Source: JBJMLO01 sp045805265
GTDB taxonomy: Bacteria > Actinomycetota > UBA4738 > JACQTL01
Direction: 5' to 3'
DNA: 64,000 nucleotides
NCBI GenBank assembly: GCA_045805265.1
Contig: JBJMLO010000006.1
Coordinates: forward strand, 1-64,000
The notes under the pieces are model-generated. The model searched no databases. It saw only the letters and a list, made by a program, of their open reading frames with translations, and had not been told where the DNA came from. Within the stretch, counting starts at the first letter, position 1, and the number at the start of each line of letters is the position of its first letter. Position numbers and translations under genes: made by a program. Below are positions 19,899 through 28,326 of this stretch, one piece after another.

Positions 19899-22800
19899 AG
19901 GCCCTCGTCAGGGATGAGGAACGTGACCGCCGCGGGGAACAGTCGGGGTTCCGGGTCCGCGTAGCGGCGACGGATCGCCTCCGTCTCAGCTTCGATGTCC
20001 TGGGGGATCGTTTCCAGCCGCTGCTTCAGGGCGTCGATGTCCCGCCGGAGCTGCTCACGCTCGTCTGGGGAGAACAAGGCCAACTGCTCTGGCTCGGGCT
20101 CCTTGAGCTCCATCTCGATCGTTCTCCGGAGCTCAGTCAGGACATGGGTGATCGTATCGACCTCCTCCTGGGCACGATCCTGGAGCGATTTCTGGAGGCT
20201 CTCGGCGCGATCGCGGCCACGACGCTCGAGGGCCCCGAACAGCGAGTCGCGGTATCGGTCCCATGCTGCAGCCAGCTCCCTGTAGGCAAGGGGGTCGGCG
20301 GAATCCGTGGTCGCTGCGCCGAGGGCGTCCTCGGTCTCGGTGACGTTGAAGCGTCCGAGACGGCCCTCCTTCAGCAATCCGCCAGCGGCGATGACCTCCT
20401 CATGCAGGCGATGTCCGTCGCCTCCCGTGATGACCAGCCGGCCGAGGGCGACGACGGCCGGGCCCGGAAGAGCGCCCGGAGCGACCCGCTTCGCGGTGAC
20501 CCGGGCCAGGCGGGCGGCAGCCTCAGCGGCCCAGATCTCCGCACGGAGGAGCCGCATCGACTGCTGGACGAGGCGGTGCTGGAGGTGGACCAGGACCACG
20601 TCGTCGTGGTCAGAGGCGACGTCGTGGTCGAACGTGATCGGGCGGATCTCGTTCGTGACCGGGTGGGCCAGCCCGTCGGCACATCTGGCCCAGGAACCGG
20701 TGAGTTGCGGGAGGGCTAGCACTCGGACCCGTGAGCCATCCTGACGTTCCAGCACGCGCTCCTCGAGCTGCGGCTGTCGGGCAAGCTCCAGAGCTGTCCG
20801 GACCACGCGCTCGACGCTCGCGGGGTTGATCTTCAACTCGCGTACCGTGTCGTCCAGGCGCTCGCGGAGCCTCCTGATCTCCTCGCGCAGGTCACGCTCC
20901 ACCTTCAGCACGCGCCGGCTGACCGCGCGGCGCTCCGTCTCATCGGTCTGGAGCGAGGTCCGGGCACCGATCATCGCCTCCTCGACCTGCTGGGCGATGA
21001 CCGGTCCCACGCTGCCCAAGTCCTCGCGAATGGCTTCGACCTTGCGGATGGCGGTGCTCAGGAACTCCAGGTCACCGTCGAGGGAGCCCGGTTCCGCTTG
21101 CTCGAAGCCAGCGGACACGAAGTGGTAAATCAGGACCTCCGGCGAAGGCTGTCCATGGCGGTCGATCCGCCCATTCCGCTGTTCCAGCCGGTTCGGGTTC
21201 CAGGGGATCTCGTAATGGACCAGGCGATGGCAGTGGCGCTGCAGGTCGATGCCCTCCGAAGCGGCGTCGGTCGCGAGGAGGATCCGGATCGGAGAGAGTT
21301 CGGGGGAGGCTTGGAACTCGGCCTTGATCCGCTCGCGCTGCACGTCGTCCATGCCTCCGTACAGGAGCGCGACGTGGTCGCCTGCGAGGTCCCGGGCCGC
21401 CATCCGTTCGTGGAGCCACCGCTGCGTATCCCGGTACTCGGTGAAGACGATGACGCGTTCGTTCGCCCACCGCCGCTCCCCGTCGGGGCCAGCCGGTCGG
21501 ACGATGTCCGCGAGCGAGGCGAGGAATGTGTCCGCCTTCGTGTCGCTTCGGCCTCGAGCCCTGGCCGCCCATGCCTGAAGTTCGTTGAGGATTGCAGCCT
21601 GCTCGTCGGTCAGGGCGGCGCTCGCCCTCGCGGCAACCGCCAGAGCATCCGTGGTCGCTTCATGCTGCCCGGCCTCATCGCCGTGATCGGCCTCGACCTC
21701 ATCGATCGTCCGCCGCAGGACCTGGGTGGTCGGACGGAGAGCTCGCTCTGCCTTTTGGCCGCTTGCGGTCTCCCGATGGACGGCGAGAGTCTCGGCGAAC
21801 GCCGCCGGCGAGGAGAACAGCCGCTTTTTGAGGAGGGTGAACACGAACTTCTCGGCGAGCCTGGCGCCCTCGTTTTCGGCCCGCTCGGCGGCGGTCAGTC
21901 GCAGCTCCCCATAGCGCCTTAGCTTCGCGTAGACCTCCCGTTCCTCGTCGGTGTAGGCCACCTCGATCGGCTCGATCTTCCGTTCGGGGAAACCGGGGAG
22001 CTCCGACTTCAGCCTGCGGACCATTACCCGGCGGAGTTGCTCATCGCTCCACTGCACACCGCGGGCGAATCGCTGGTTATCCAGGATTTCGAGGAGCGCC
22101 GAGAAGCTCTCCTTGTATCCGTTGTGAGGCGTGGCGGTGAGGAAGAGCCGATGCTCGAAGTGCTGACCGATGGCTCGGACTGCGCGTGTGCGCTGAGAGT
22201 CGGTGGCGTACTTGCCCCGGCCGGAGGGCGCCACACCGTGAGCTTCGTCGACGATGAGGAGGTCAAACTTCCGCGGGTACGCCGGGCGGGCGGGGAGGAC
22301 CTCCTTGAGCAGCCGCATCACCCGGTCGCGCTTCAGGTAATCGATCGAGACGATCAGCCGAGGGAAGTGCGTGAACGGGTTGGCGTAGAGCCCGCGCGTA
22401 CGGCGAAGCTGGTGCAGCAGCGGCCGGTCGACGATGCGGAATTCGAGCCCGAACTTCTCCGCCATCTCGTTCTGCCACTTGATGGTGAGTGATGCCGGAC
22501 AGACCACCAACACGGTGCGGGCGCGGTGGCGGAGGAGCAGTTCCTGGATGACCAGCCCGGCTTCGATGGTCTTGCCCAGGCCGACGTCGTCGGCGATCAG
22601 CAGGTTCACACGCGGCATGCGGAGTGCCCGGACCACCGGGTCGAGCTGGTAGTCCTCGATCGTGATGCCGGCCCGAAACGGCGCCTGCAGGTAGCGCGGG
22701 TCGGCGCTCGCGATGGCGCCCCAGCGAACCGCATCGAGGAAGGCGTCGAGCCGTTCGGGTGGGTCGAACCGATCGGGGTCCGGCGTCGGGAGGGCTCCGT

Positions 22801-23044
22801 GCTCGAATACCCGCCGGCCCGGTTCGAGCTCCCAGATGACCTGGAGTTCCTCCCCTGCAGCGTCCTCCTCGATGGAGGCCAATGTGAGGAGGTGCTGCGG
22901 CGGTTCCTGCTGCGTCGCGAGCGCGTCCGAGGCCTGCGTGCCACGAGAGACGTCGCTGACGACCCACTGGCGGTCTCGCACCGCAACGAGCTGCCCGACT
23001 TCGGGTACGGAGCTGGCCTCCTGTGCCTGTGACGAGGTAATCAA
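19895..23044 (-). CDS. drmD: DISARM class 1 SNF2-like helicase DrmD
   Basis: A 1049-aa SNF2-family ATPase. Motif I (IADDVGLGKTIEAGL) is near residue 153, DEAH motif II (LLIVDEAHGV) near 265, followed by LFLTATPHNG. The C-terminal lobe has TDAASEGIDLQ and the QRNGRIDRHGQ motif near 598-630. The only plausible start is TTG 23044; no ATG or GTG in frame is better placed and no strong Shine-Dalgarno site is seen. It is the first gene of the DISARM block, 51 bases after the small gene at 23096, so transcription may begin further upstream at the regulator gene. Confidence 0.88.
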   Translation of the reverse strand: MITSSQAQEASSVPEVGQLVAVRDRQWVVSDVSRGTQASDALATQQEPPQHLLTLASIEEDAAGEELQVIWELEPGRRVFEHGALPTPDPDRFDPPERLDAFLDAVRWGAIASADPRYLQAPFRAGITIEDYQLDPVVRALRMPRVNLLIADDVGLGKTIEAGLVIQELLLRHRARTVLVVCPASLTIKWQNEMAEKFGLEFRIVDRPLLHQLRRTRGLYANPFTHFPRLIVSIDYLKRDRVMRLLKEVLPARPAYPRKFDLLIVDEAHGVAPSGRGKYATDSQRTRAVRAIGQHFEHRLFLTATPHNGYKESFSALLEILDNQRFARGVQWSDEQLRRVMVRRLKSELPGFPERKIEPIEVAYTDEEREVYAKLRRYGELRLTAAERAENEGARLAEKFVFTLLKKRLFSSPAAFAETLAVHRETASGQKAERALRPTTQVLRRTIDEVEADHGDEAGQHEATTDALAVAARASAALTDEQAAILNELQAWAARARGRSDTKADTFLASLADIVRPAGPDGERRWANERVIVFTEYRDTQRWLHERMAARDLAGDHVALLYGGMDDVQRERIKAEFQASPELSPIRILLATDAASEGIDLQRHCHRLVHYEIPWNPNRLEQRNGRIDRHGQPSPEVLIYHFVSAGFEQAEPGSLDGDLEFLSTAIRKVEAIREDLGSVGPVIAQQVEEAMIGARTSLQTDETERRAVSRRVLKVERDLREEIRRLRERLDDTVRELKINPASVERVVRTALELARQPQLEERVLERQDGSRVRVLALPQLTGSWARCADGLAHPVTNEIRPITFDHDVASDHDDVVLVHLQHRLVQQSMRLLRAEIWAAEAAARLARVTAKRVAPGALPGPAVVALGRLVITGGDGHRLHEEVIAAGGLLKEGRLGRFNVTETEDALGAATTDSADPLAYRELAAAWDRYRDSLFGALERRGRDRAESLQKSLQDRAQEEVDTITHVLTELRRTIEMELKEPEPEQLALFSPDEREQLRRDIDALKQRLETIPQDIEAETEAIRRRYADPEPRLFPAAVTFLIPDEGL

Positions 23045-23095
23045 GCCCGGTGCCCAGACTCGGGGGGATCGGCGGACGGAAGGGGGGCCACCAAT

Positions 23096-23317
23096 TCACC
23101 TGGCCTTGCGGTGTCGACCCAGTTCTTGAATCACCTCGTCGAACCGCTCCCATGGGAACCAGTAGGCCCTACGCTGGCCAGCCGGTACCCAGTCAATCGA
23201 GCCCTTGCTGATGCGAAGCTCCCCCAATTTCGCTTCATCACTGTAGACGGAGAATGTCACGTCCCGGTGTAGGACCACCTTGGGTGGTTGTTCGACCACA
23301 ATCCGATGCCGGGCCAT
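23096..23317 (-). CDS. Small unknown protein upstream of drmD
   Basis: There are two tandem ATG codons at 23320 and 23317. AAGGAG at 23328-23323 lies five bases from the second, which I take as the start. The 73-aa product (MARHRIVVEQPPKVV at the N-terminus) is a compact strand-rich protein with the phrase VYSDEAKLGELRISKGSIDWVPA and a basic, aromatic C-terminus. I do not know its function. Its place directly before drmD in the same direction makes it a candidate accessory or regulatory protein of the operon. Confidence 0.55.
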   Translation of the reverse strand: MARHRIVVEQPPKVVLHRDVTFSVYSDEAKLGELRISKGSIDWVPAGQRRAYWFPWERFDEVIQELGRHRKAR

Positions 23318-23429
23318 CATCGCTCCTTCGGGCTCTGTGAGGTTGGCTTTGTCGCCTAAACCCCTAGCACGGAGTGGCTGGTTGGCGCAATTCGCCTCTC
23401 TCAGCCCGGCGAGTCGGCCCATTCCTCTG

Positions 23430-24023
23430 TCAAGCGAGAGGGGGCCACGTCTTGGGACCGAACCCTTCCTGCGCTGCGAAGGTCTCGAAGGTCAGGAGCG
23501 GGACGTCCGAAGCACCGGCCGGTCTTGGTAGCGACCAGTAGGAGATGCCGCCGTTGTAGGACCAGAAGCCAGTCGCCGTTGAAAACCTGTACGCGACAAG
23601 CCTCTCCCTCAGCATCCGACCCAAGGTCGAGGCTATGAATGCCGAGGCCGTGTATTGCTTGGGCCCGAGCGCCGTATGGCCATAGTCCGCGACGAGCTGC
23701 TTGTACACCGGCGGGTTGACCCTTGTTGCGTACCGATACTCCACAACCCCGTACTCGACGAACGGCGCGCCGGGCTCCAAGCAGGCCAGCAAGTCGGTCG
23801 GCAGTCCGAGGTCCTCGGCTTTGTTGTAGCTGAGCTCCATGTTCACAGGACCATCTGGGGTCGTTCCGATCCAGGAAAATGGGTCCGAGTGTTGTCTGCA
23901 TGAGCGCGGGCATGTGTACCGCCATACGGACGGCCCGAGCGTTTCGATCTGGATCCGGTCGTCAGTGAGGCACCTCGGGCACATCTGTCGCACCGGGCGC
24001 CTGCCACCTGTCGTCAGCTTCAT
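23430..24023 (-). CDS. Unknown protein with N-terminal Cys pairs
   Basis: ATG 24023 is preceded by GGAGGTGG at the right distance, so I use it rather than the upstream in-frame start. The 197-aa protein has CPRC near residue 15 and CPRSC near 38, a spacing compatible with a small zinc ribbon. The rest contains an EYGVVEYRYA strand and YRFSTATGFWSYNGGISYW near the C-terminus. No family is recognised. It lies between the putative regulator and the small protein before drmD, all on the same strand. A strong hairpin stands immediately in front of its ribosome binding site. Confidence 0.5.
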   Translation of the reverse strand: MKLTTGGRRPVRQMCPRCLTDDRIQIETLGPSVWRYTCPRSCRQHSDPFSWIGTTPDGPVNMELSYNKAEDLGLPTDLLACLEPGAPFVEYGVVEYRYATRVNPPVYKQLVADYGHTALGPKQYTASAFIASTLGRMLRERLVAYRFSTATGFWSYNGGISYWSLPRPAGASDVPLLTFETFAAQEGFGPKTWPPLA

Positions 24024-24035
24024 GATCCACCTCCG

Positions 24036-24065
24036 GGGCGAGGGGAGGCGGGCCTCCCCTCGCCC
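24036..24065 (-). promoter_or_regulatory. Perfect 13-bp hairpin before a ribosome binding site
   Basis: GGGCGAGGGGAGG at 24036-24048 pairs perfectly with CCTCCCCTCGCCC at 24053-24065 around a four-base loop. On the minus strand it starts about 20 bases after the regulator stop and ends immediately before the GGAGGTGG site of the Cys-pair protein gene. There is no T-run after it, so an ordinary intrinsic terminator is unlikely. Attenuation, mRNA stabilisation or control of translation are possible. Confidence 0.55.
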
Positions 24066-24085
24066 TGTCATCTGCTCCGCGGGCC

Positions 24086-24481
24086 CTAGGCCCCTGTCCA
24101 CCACTCCGCGATCTCCGCCTGCATGAGGTAATGCATCCCCTCGGCCGTGTCGACCGCTTGGAACGGCCATCTCTTCTCTCCGAACAGCCGGCGGGTGGCC
24201 TTGCTCATCGCGGCGAGGGCGTTCGAGATCTCCTGTTTGGAGAATCCGGACTCTTGCGCGATGTCACTCAACCCGACGAGGTTCCCGGCCTTGCGCGCCG
24301 CCTCGTCGCCAACCGCAACCGCGGCCGGGTACCTCCCGATCTCCGTCTTGAGCTGTAGGACCATGGCTTGCGTCCACGGGCCGTTCCCAGGGACGGTCAC
24401 CGTCGGTTCTCCCGCTCGGTCCAGATAGCCTGCGAGCTCCTCAAGTAGCCGCCGAGGAACCTGGATCAGATCGTCGCTCAT
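24086..24481 (-). CDS. Putative DNA-binding regulator of the island operon
   Basis: ATG 24481 follows AGGAGGAGG with a six-base spacer. The 131-aa product has a helix-turn-helix-like stretch at about residues 70-105 (VGLSDIAQESGFSKQEISNALAAMSKATRRLF), resembling a winged helix. The C-terminus is predicted to be strand plus helix (FQAVDTAEGMHYLMQAEIAEWW). I do not recognise the family. An inverted repeat and a direct repeat of one of its halves lie 57-93 bases upstream and look like an autoregulatory operator. It is the likely transcriptional regulator of the downstream DISARM genes. Confidence 0.5.
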   Translation of the reverse strand: MSDDLIQVPRRLLEELAGYLDRAGEPTVTVPGNGPWTQAMVLQLKTEIGRYPAAVAVGDEAARKAGNLVGLSDIAQESGFSKQEISNALAAMSKATRRLFGEKRWPFQAVDTAEGMHYLMQAEIAEWWTGA

Positions 24482-24537
24482 CTGTATGCCTCCTCCTGTC
24501 CTAGTAGCGATATGAGCAGCGCTGCGAAGTTGAGTAT

Positions 24538-24574
24538 AGCTATCCACGGATAGCTGTCAAGCAGTTATCCACGG
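24538..24574. promoter_or_regulatory. Operator candidate: inverted repeat plus extra half-site
   Basis: AGCTATCC (24538-24545) and GGATAGCT (24548-24555) form a perfect 8-bp inverted repeat separated by AC. The nine bases TATCCACGG at 24541-24549 occur again at 24566-24574, a 25-base period, so the half-site repeats on the same face about every two helical turns plus. The site lies just upstream of the putative regulator gene and downstream of the HNH/GIY-YIG gene, in the only sizeable gap in this part of the island. Confidence 0.55.
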
Positions 24575-24642
24575 AAGACTCTCGGACCCCAGGCCCGCGT
24601 CGCGGCACGCGGGCCGCCTGATGGGCCGGCAGTCCGATTCCG

Positions 24643-25566
24643 CTAGGGGCGCTCTGGGAACTCGCTGTCTACGAAGGTCAGCACTTGCGTGAACAGACCC
24701 CGGTCGTAGACCCGTGGTGTTGGGTGGCTGCCGATGACCTGGTAGCCCCTGGTGAGCAGCAGCCCTGCGAGGGCAGCTTCCTGAGCAGCCATTTCGTCCC
24801 GAAGCGGCAGGTGATGTTCGAGATCGGGCTGCTCCGGGAAGACGGGGCCAAGCGCGATCATGTCGAACGTGCATTCCGTAGGCTCGATCCCGGCAGCCCG
24901 GAGTTGTCGGCTCATGGCGTTGCCCTTTGCTCGGGGGCTGATCTCGAGATGCTGGCCGACACGAGCGAACGGGGATGACGCGTACCGTGAAGATGAGTCG
25001 CCGGTTCGGCCTACATACAGCACCGTCTCCGAGCCGGCGTGCACCCTCCAGACGTAGAGCCAGAACCCCCGCTGGAGAAGGGCTCCATCGAAGCTCATGA
25101 CGTGAGGCGTCAGGGACTCCATCCCCGTCACCCGGGTAGTTGTTTGCATGGCCTGCCATCTGAGCTCGGCCTGAGCGTAGGCATCCGCGTTCGCGGCTGT
25201 CTCGGCAGGATGGTCCTCCCACCATTTCTTCTGCTCCGCCCGTGCGCGTTCACGCTTCCTGACATGGCCGGGCCCGCGTCCGAAGTCTTCGCCGTTACAC
25301 CGCCGATGCGCAAGGCGCACGTTGCCAGGTTGTCGCCTCCCACCGGCAGCCAGTGACCTCGGAAAGTGCTCCTCGGTCGGAATCCAATCAGGAATCGGTT
25401 TCGGCATGGGCCTGGGAATTGGCTCGAAGTACGCCCGCCCGTGTGGGCAGTAGCACTCGAGCATGTCGCAAAGCAGCTCGGCGATGCCACCTTGATCGGG
25501 GGCGAGCGTGAGGATGCCGGTCATCCCCAGTTGCTCTTTCAGTTGATCGCCCGCATTCACTCTCAT
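24643..25566 (-). CDS. HNH-like plus GIY-YIG fusion nuclease
   Basis: A 307-aa protein. The N-terminal half shows an HNH-type pattern: CYCPHGR near residue 38, EEHFPRSLAAGG near 65, and NVRLAHRRCNGEDFGRGP near 82-98. After a charged helical linker, the C-terminal half has a GIY-YIG signature: FWLYVWRV near 170, VLYVGRTGDSSSRY near 182, and a GQHL stretch. One polypeptide would thus hold two nuclease folds. It begins at ATG 25566, directly against the truncated recQ remnant, so it marks the right edge of the island. Similar chains with only one of the two folds are common; the pairing is less usual. Confidence 0.6.
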   Translation of the reverse strand: MRVNAGDQLKEQLGMTGILTLAPDQGGIAELLCDMLECYCPHGRAYFEPIPRPMPKPIPDWIPTEEHFPRSLAAGGRRQPGNVRLAHRRCNGEDFGRGPGHVRKRERARAEQKKWWEDHPAETAANADAYAQAELRWQAMQTTTRVTGMESLTPHVMSFDGALLQRGFWLYVWRVHAGSETVLYVGRTGDSSSRYASSPFARVGQHLEISPRAKGNAMSRQLRAAGIEPTECTFDMIALGPVFPEQPDLEHHLPLRDEMAAQEAALAGLLLTRGYQVIGSHPTPRVYDRGLFTQVLTFVDSEFPERP

Positions 25567-27335
25567 CGCAGAGGATCATCTACTTGGAGGCGTCACCTCG
25601 TCCACCGCGCAACGAGGTGGACCTCCTGCTGATCTCGCCGGAGCGGCTCAACAACGTGGAGTTCCGCGATGAGGTGCTTCCCGACGTCGTTCGTTCCACG
25701 GGGCTCCTGGTGGTGGACGAGGCGCACTGCATCAGCGACTGGGGGCACGACCTCCGGCCGGACTACCGGCGCATCGCTCGCGTTCTCGACCTGCTGCCTC
25801 GGGGGGTGCCCGTGCTGTGCACTACCGCGACCGCCAACGACCGGGTGATCGACGATGTGGTCGCGCAGCTCGGACGGGACATCACCGTGCTCCGCGGGAC
25901 GCTTGATCGCGAGAGCCTGGTGCTGTCGCGTGCGTCGGTCGCCTCGCCGGCCGAGCGGATGGCGTGGCTCGTCGAGAACCTGCCCGGCCTGCCCGGGACC
26001 GGCATCATCTATTGCCTGACGATCTCCGACACCGTCCGGGTGGCCTACTGGCTGGAATCGAACGGGGTCAGCGCCCACGCCTACAGCGGGGACACGGACC
26101 CGGCCGTACGCGAGCGGATCGAGCGGGACCTGCTCGACAACCGCGTCAAGGTCGTGGTGGCCACCAGCGCGCTCGGGATGGGGTTCGACAAGCCGGATCT
26201 GGGCTTCGTCATCCACTTCCAGAGCCCGGGGTTGGCCATCGCCTACTACCAGCAGGTCGGGCGCGCTGGACGGGCGCTCGAGCGTTCCGACGGCATCCTG
26301 CTGCAGGGCGGCGAGGACCAGCAGATCCAGGACTACTTCATCACCACCGCCTTCCCTCCCAGGAAGCAGGCCGAGCACGTGATCGCGCTCCTGGAGGCCG
26401 CGGGCAAACCCCTGTCGACGTCCTCGATCCTGGCCGAGGTCAACGTCCGGAAGTCGCGGCTGGAGGCGATGCTGAAGATCCTCGAGGTCGAGGGAGCCGT
26501 CGAGCGCGCCGGGAAGGGATGGCAGCGGACGCTGGCTCCCTGGTCCTACGACGAGGAGCGCGTGGAACGCGTGACGGCGGCTCGGCGCCGCGAGCAGGAG
26601 GCCATGCGGGAGTACGGCTCCACCGACGCCTGTCTCATGCAATTCCTGCGCGGGCAGCTCGACGATCCGGAGGCGGCGCCGTGCTGGAGGTGCATGAACT
26701 GCACGGGCACACCGCTGGAGCTCGCGGCCGGACGGGAGCTGGTCGCCGCGGCGCAGTCGTTCCTGCGGAGCCGGGACCTGGTCGTCCAGCCTCGCCGTTA
26801 GTGGCCCCCGGCGTTCGGAGCGCGGACCGGGCGCATTCCCGAGGACCTTCTCCTCGAGCCGGGGCGGGCGCTGAGCGTCTACAACGACGGCGGGTGGGGC
26901 CAGCTGGTCCGAACCGGCAAGCAGGTCGACGGGCGTTTCTCCGACGAGCTCGTGGCGGCGTCCGCGCGAGCGATCCCGCGCTGGAACCCAGACCCGTTTC
27001 CGACGTGGGTGACCTGCGTGCCGTCGCTGCAACGCCCCGACCTCGTTCCGACGTTCGCCCGGGCGGTGGCTGCGGCGCTCGGGGTCGAGTTCCGGCCGGT
27101 GGTGGTGAAGGTGCGGGGGAACCGCCCGCAGAAGGAGATGAAGAACAGCGCACAGCAGGCGGCCAACGTGTTGGACGCGTTCGAGGTGCGCGGGCGGGTA
27201 CCGGCCGGGGCGGTCCTGCTGATCGATGACATCATCGACTCGAGGTGGACGATCACGGTGGTGGGGACGCTGCTTCGTGAGGCCGGGAGCGGGCGCGTGT
27301 ACCCGTTCGTGCTGGCCGAGGCGGTGAGCGCCTGA
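25567..27335 (+). pseudogene. recQ: recQ-phosphoribosyltransferase fusion, 5'-truncated with amber codon
   Basis: From about 25612 the frame reads as the middle and end of an actinobacterial RecQ helicase: VDLLLISPERLNN, DEAHCISDWGHD, CTTATANDRV, and VATSALGMGFDKPDLGF...QQVGRAGR, then Cys residues (CWRCMNC). Motif I (Walker A) and everything before it is missing; the sequence upstream belongs to the island. TAG at 26799-26801 stops this frame, but the same frame continues without another stop through WPPAFGARTGRIPEDL to a phosphoribosyltransferase domain with LLIDDIIDSRWT near 27225, ending at 27335. Full-length relatives have both parts in one chain. A single base change from a sense codon explains the amber. 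Confidence 0.8.
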
Positions 27336-28288
27336 TGGGTGCGCGGTCGGAGAGCTCGCTCGCCACCGTGTTGCTCGCCGGCCGCCTGCTGGACGGGGAC
27401 GAGCGGGCCCTCTCGCCGAAGGAGTTCTGGCAGCTCGTCAGCCGGGTGCCGGAGCCGGGCAGCCTGCTCGGAGGGGACTCGGCCTCGATCGTCGCCGCGA
27501 CCGGGCTGCCGCCTTCCGAGAGCGATCGAGTGGCCGGCCTACTGGACGGGGCGACGAGGCTGGCCTTCGAGATCGAGCGGTTGGAGCTCGGCGGGGTCCA
27601 CGTGCTGACGCCGTTCGACGAGCGGTACCCGTCGGCGCTCCGGGCTCGGCTGCAGCACGCGGCGCCGCCGGTCCTCCACGTCGCGGGCGATCCCGGGTTG
27701 ATGGGCGAGCCGGGGATCGGTGTGGTCGGCTCCCGCGACGCGTCGCTGGCGGCACTGGAGGTCGCTGCCGCCGCGGCCCGCGTCGCCGTGGAGCACGGGT
27801 GGCCGGTGGTCTCGGGGGCGGCCCGGGGGGTGGACCAGGCCGCGCTGGCTGAGGCCTTCCAGCGAGACGGCCCCGCGGTCGGAGTGCCGGCGGACGCCCT
27901 CGACAAGCGGCTCAAGGACCCCGACACCCGCCGCGCGGTCACATCGGGCCGGGTCTGCCTGGTCACGCCCTACAAGCCCTCGGCGGGCTTCAGCGTGGCC
28001 AACGCCATGGGCCGCAACAAGCTCATCTACGCGCTGTCCCGGGTGACCTTGGTGGTGACCACGGACCTCGAGTCAGGAGGCACGTGGTCGGGCGCCACCG
28101 AGGCGCTGTCCCGCTCGATCGCCCCGGTCGCGGTGTGGACCGGACAAGGCGCCGGCCCCGGAAACGAGGCCCTCGCTGCGCTCGGGGCGATCCCCATCGA
28201 CGATGTGCATGCTCTCGTCGGCGACTTGACCCGCCTGGTCCCCCCAACGGGCGAAGCTCCCGCCGAGCAGCTCGGCCTGGGTATCTGA
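27335..28288 (+). CDS. DprA-like DNA-processing protein
   Basis: A 317-aa protein of the DprA/Smf superfamily, with the Rossmann-type core at residues 125-260: GIGVVGSRDASLAALE, then VSGAARGVDQAALAEA, then FSVANAMGRNKLIYALS and TTDLESGGTWSGATEAL. DprA proteins bind single-stranded DNA and load RecA; the broader SLOG fold also occurs in nucleotide-sensing defence proteins. Its ATG overlaps the stop of the recQ-PRTase remnant by one base, so the two genes were one unit before recQ was broken. It has no C-terminal winged helix, which distinguishes it from many competence DprA proteins. Confidence 0.75.
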   Translation: MGARSESSLATVLLAGRLLDGDERALSPKEFWQLVSRVPEPGSLLGGDSASIVAATGLPPSESDRVAGLLDGATRLAFEIERLELGGVHVLTPFDERYPSALRARLQHAAPPVLHVAGDPGLMGEPGIGVVGSRDASLAALEVAAAAARVAVEHGWPVVSGAARGVDQAALAEAFQRDGPAVGVPADALDKRLKDPDTRRAVTSGRVCLVTPYKPSAGFSVANAMGRNKLIYALSRVTLVVTTDLESGGTWSGATEALSRSIAPVAVWTGQGAGPGNEALAALGAIPIDDVHALVGDLTRLVPPTGEAPAEQLGLGI

Positions 28289-28293
28289 GTCAC
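28262..28293 (+). repeat. Imperfect direct repeat, copy A
   Basis: 32 bases covering the last codons of the dprA-like gene and five bases beyond. 26 of 32 positions match copy B at 29073-29104, with the final 11 bases (ATCTGAGTCAC) identical. The two copies flank the membrane protein gene. Confidence 0.6.
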
Positions 28294-28326
28294 AGCTCGC
28301 GACCCAGCTGAGATGTCAGTGCCTCG

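Larger units (their letters stand above)
3287..25566 (-). other. Defence island built on class 1 DISARM
   Basis: All genes from 25566 down to 3287 run on the minus strand with short gaps or overlaps. They include a complete drmD-drmMI-drmA-drmB-drmC set, four downstream genes with PLD, GIY-YIG, DUF6884-like and unknown products, and four upstream genes including a regulator and another nuclease. The right edge abuts a recQ gene lacking its 5' part. No integrase was found, so the way it moved is not visible. Confidence 0.75.

Noticed and set aside
10481..23044. BREX or Dnd system
   Set aside because: No pglZ, brxC or dnd genes; the gene set and order match class 1 DISARM.
26799..26801. TAG in recQ as pyrrolysine or programmed readthrough
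   Set aside because: The gene is already truncated at its 5' end; simple decay is enough and no readthrough signal is seen.
25593..27032. 479-aa open frame on the minus strand
   Set aside because: It mirrors the recQ remnant in the opposite strand, has the Arg/Pro/His-rich composition of antisense GC-rich frames and shows no domain.
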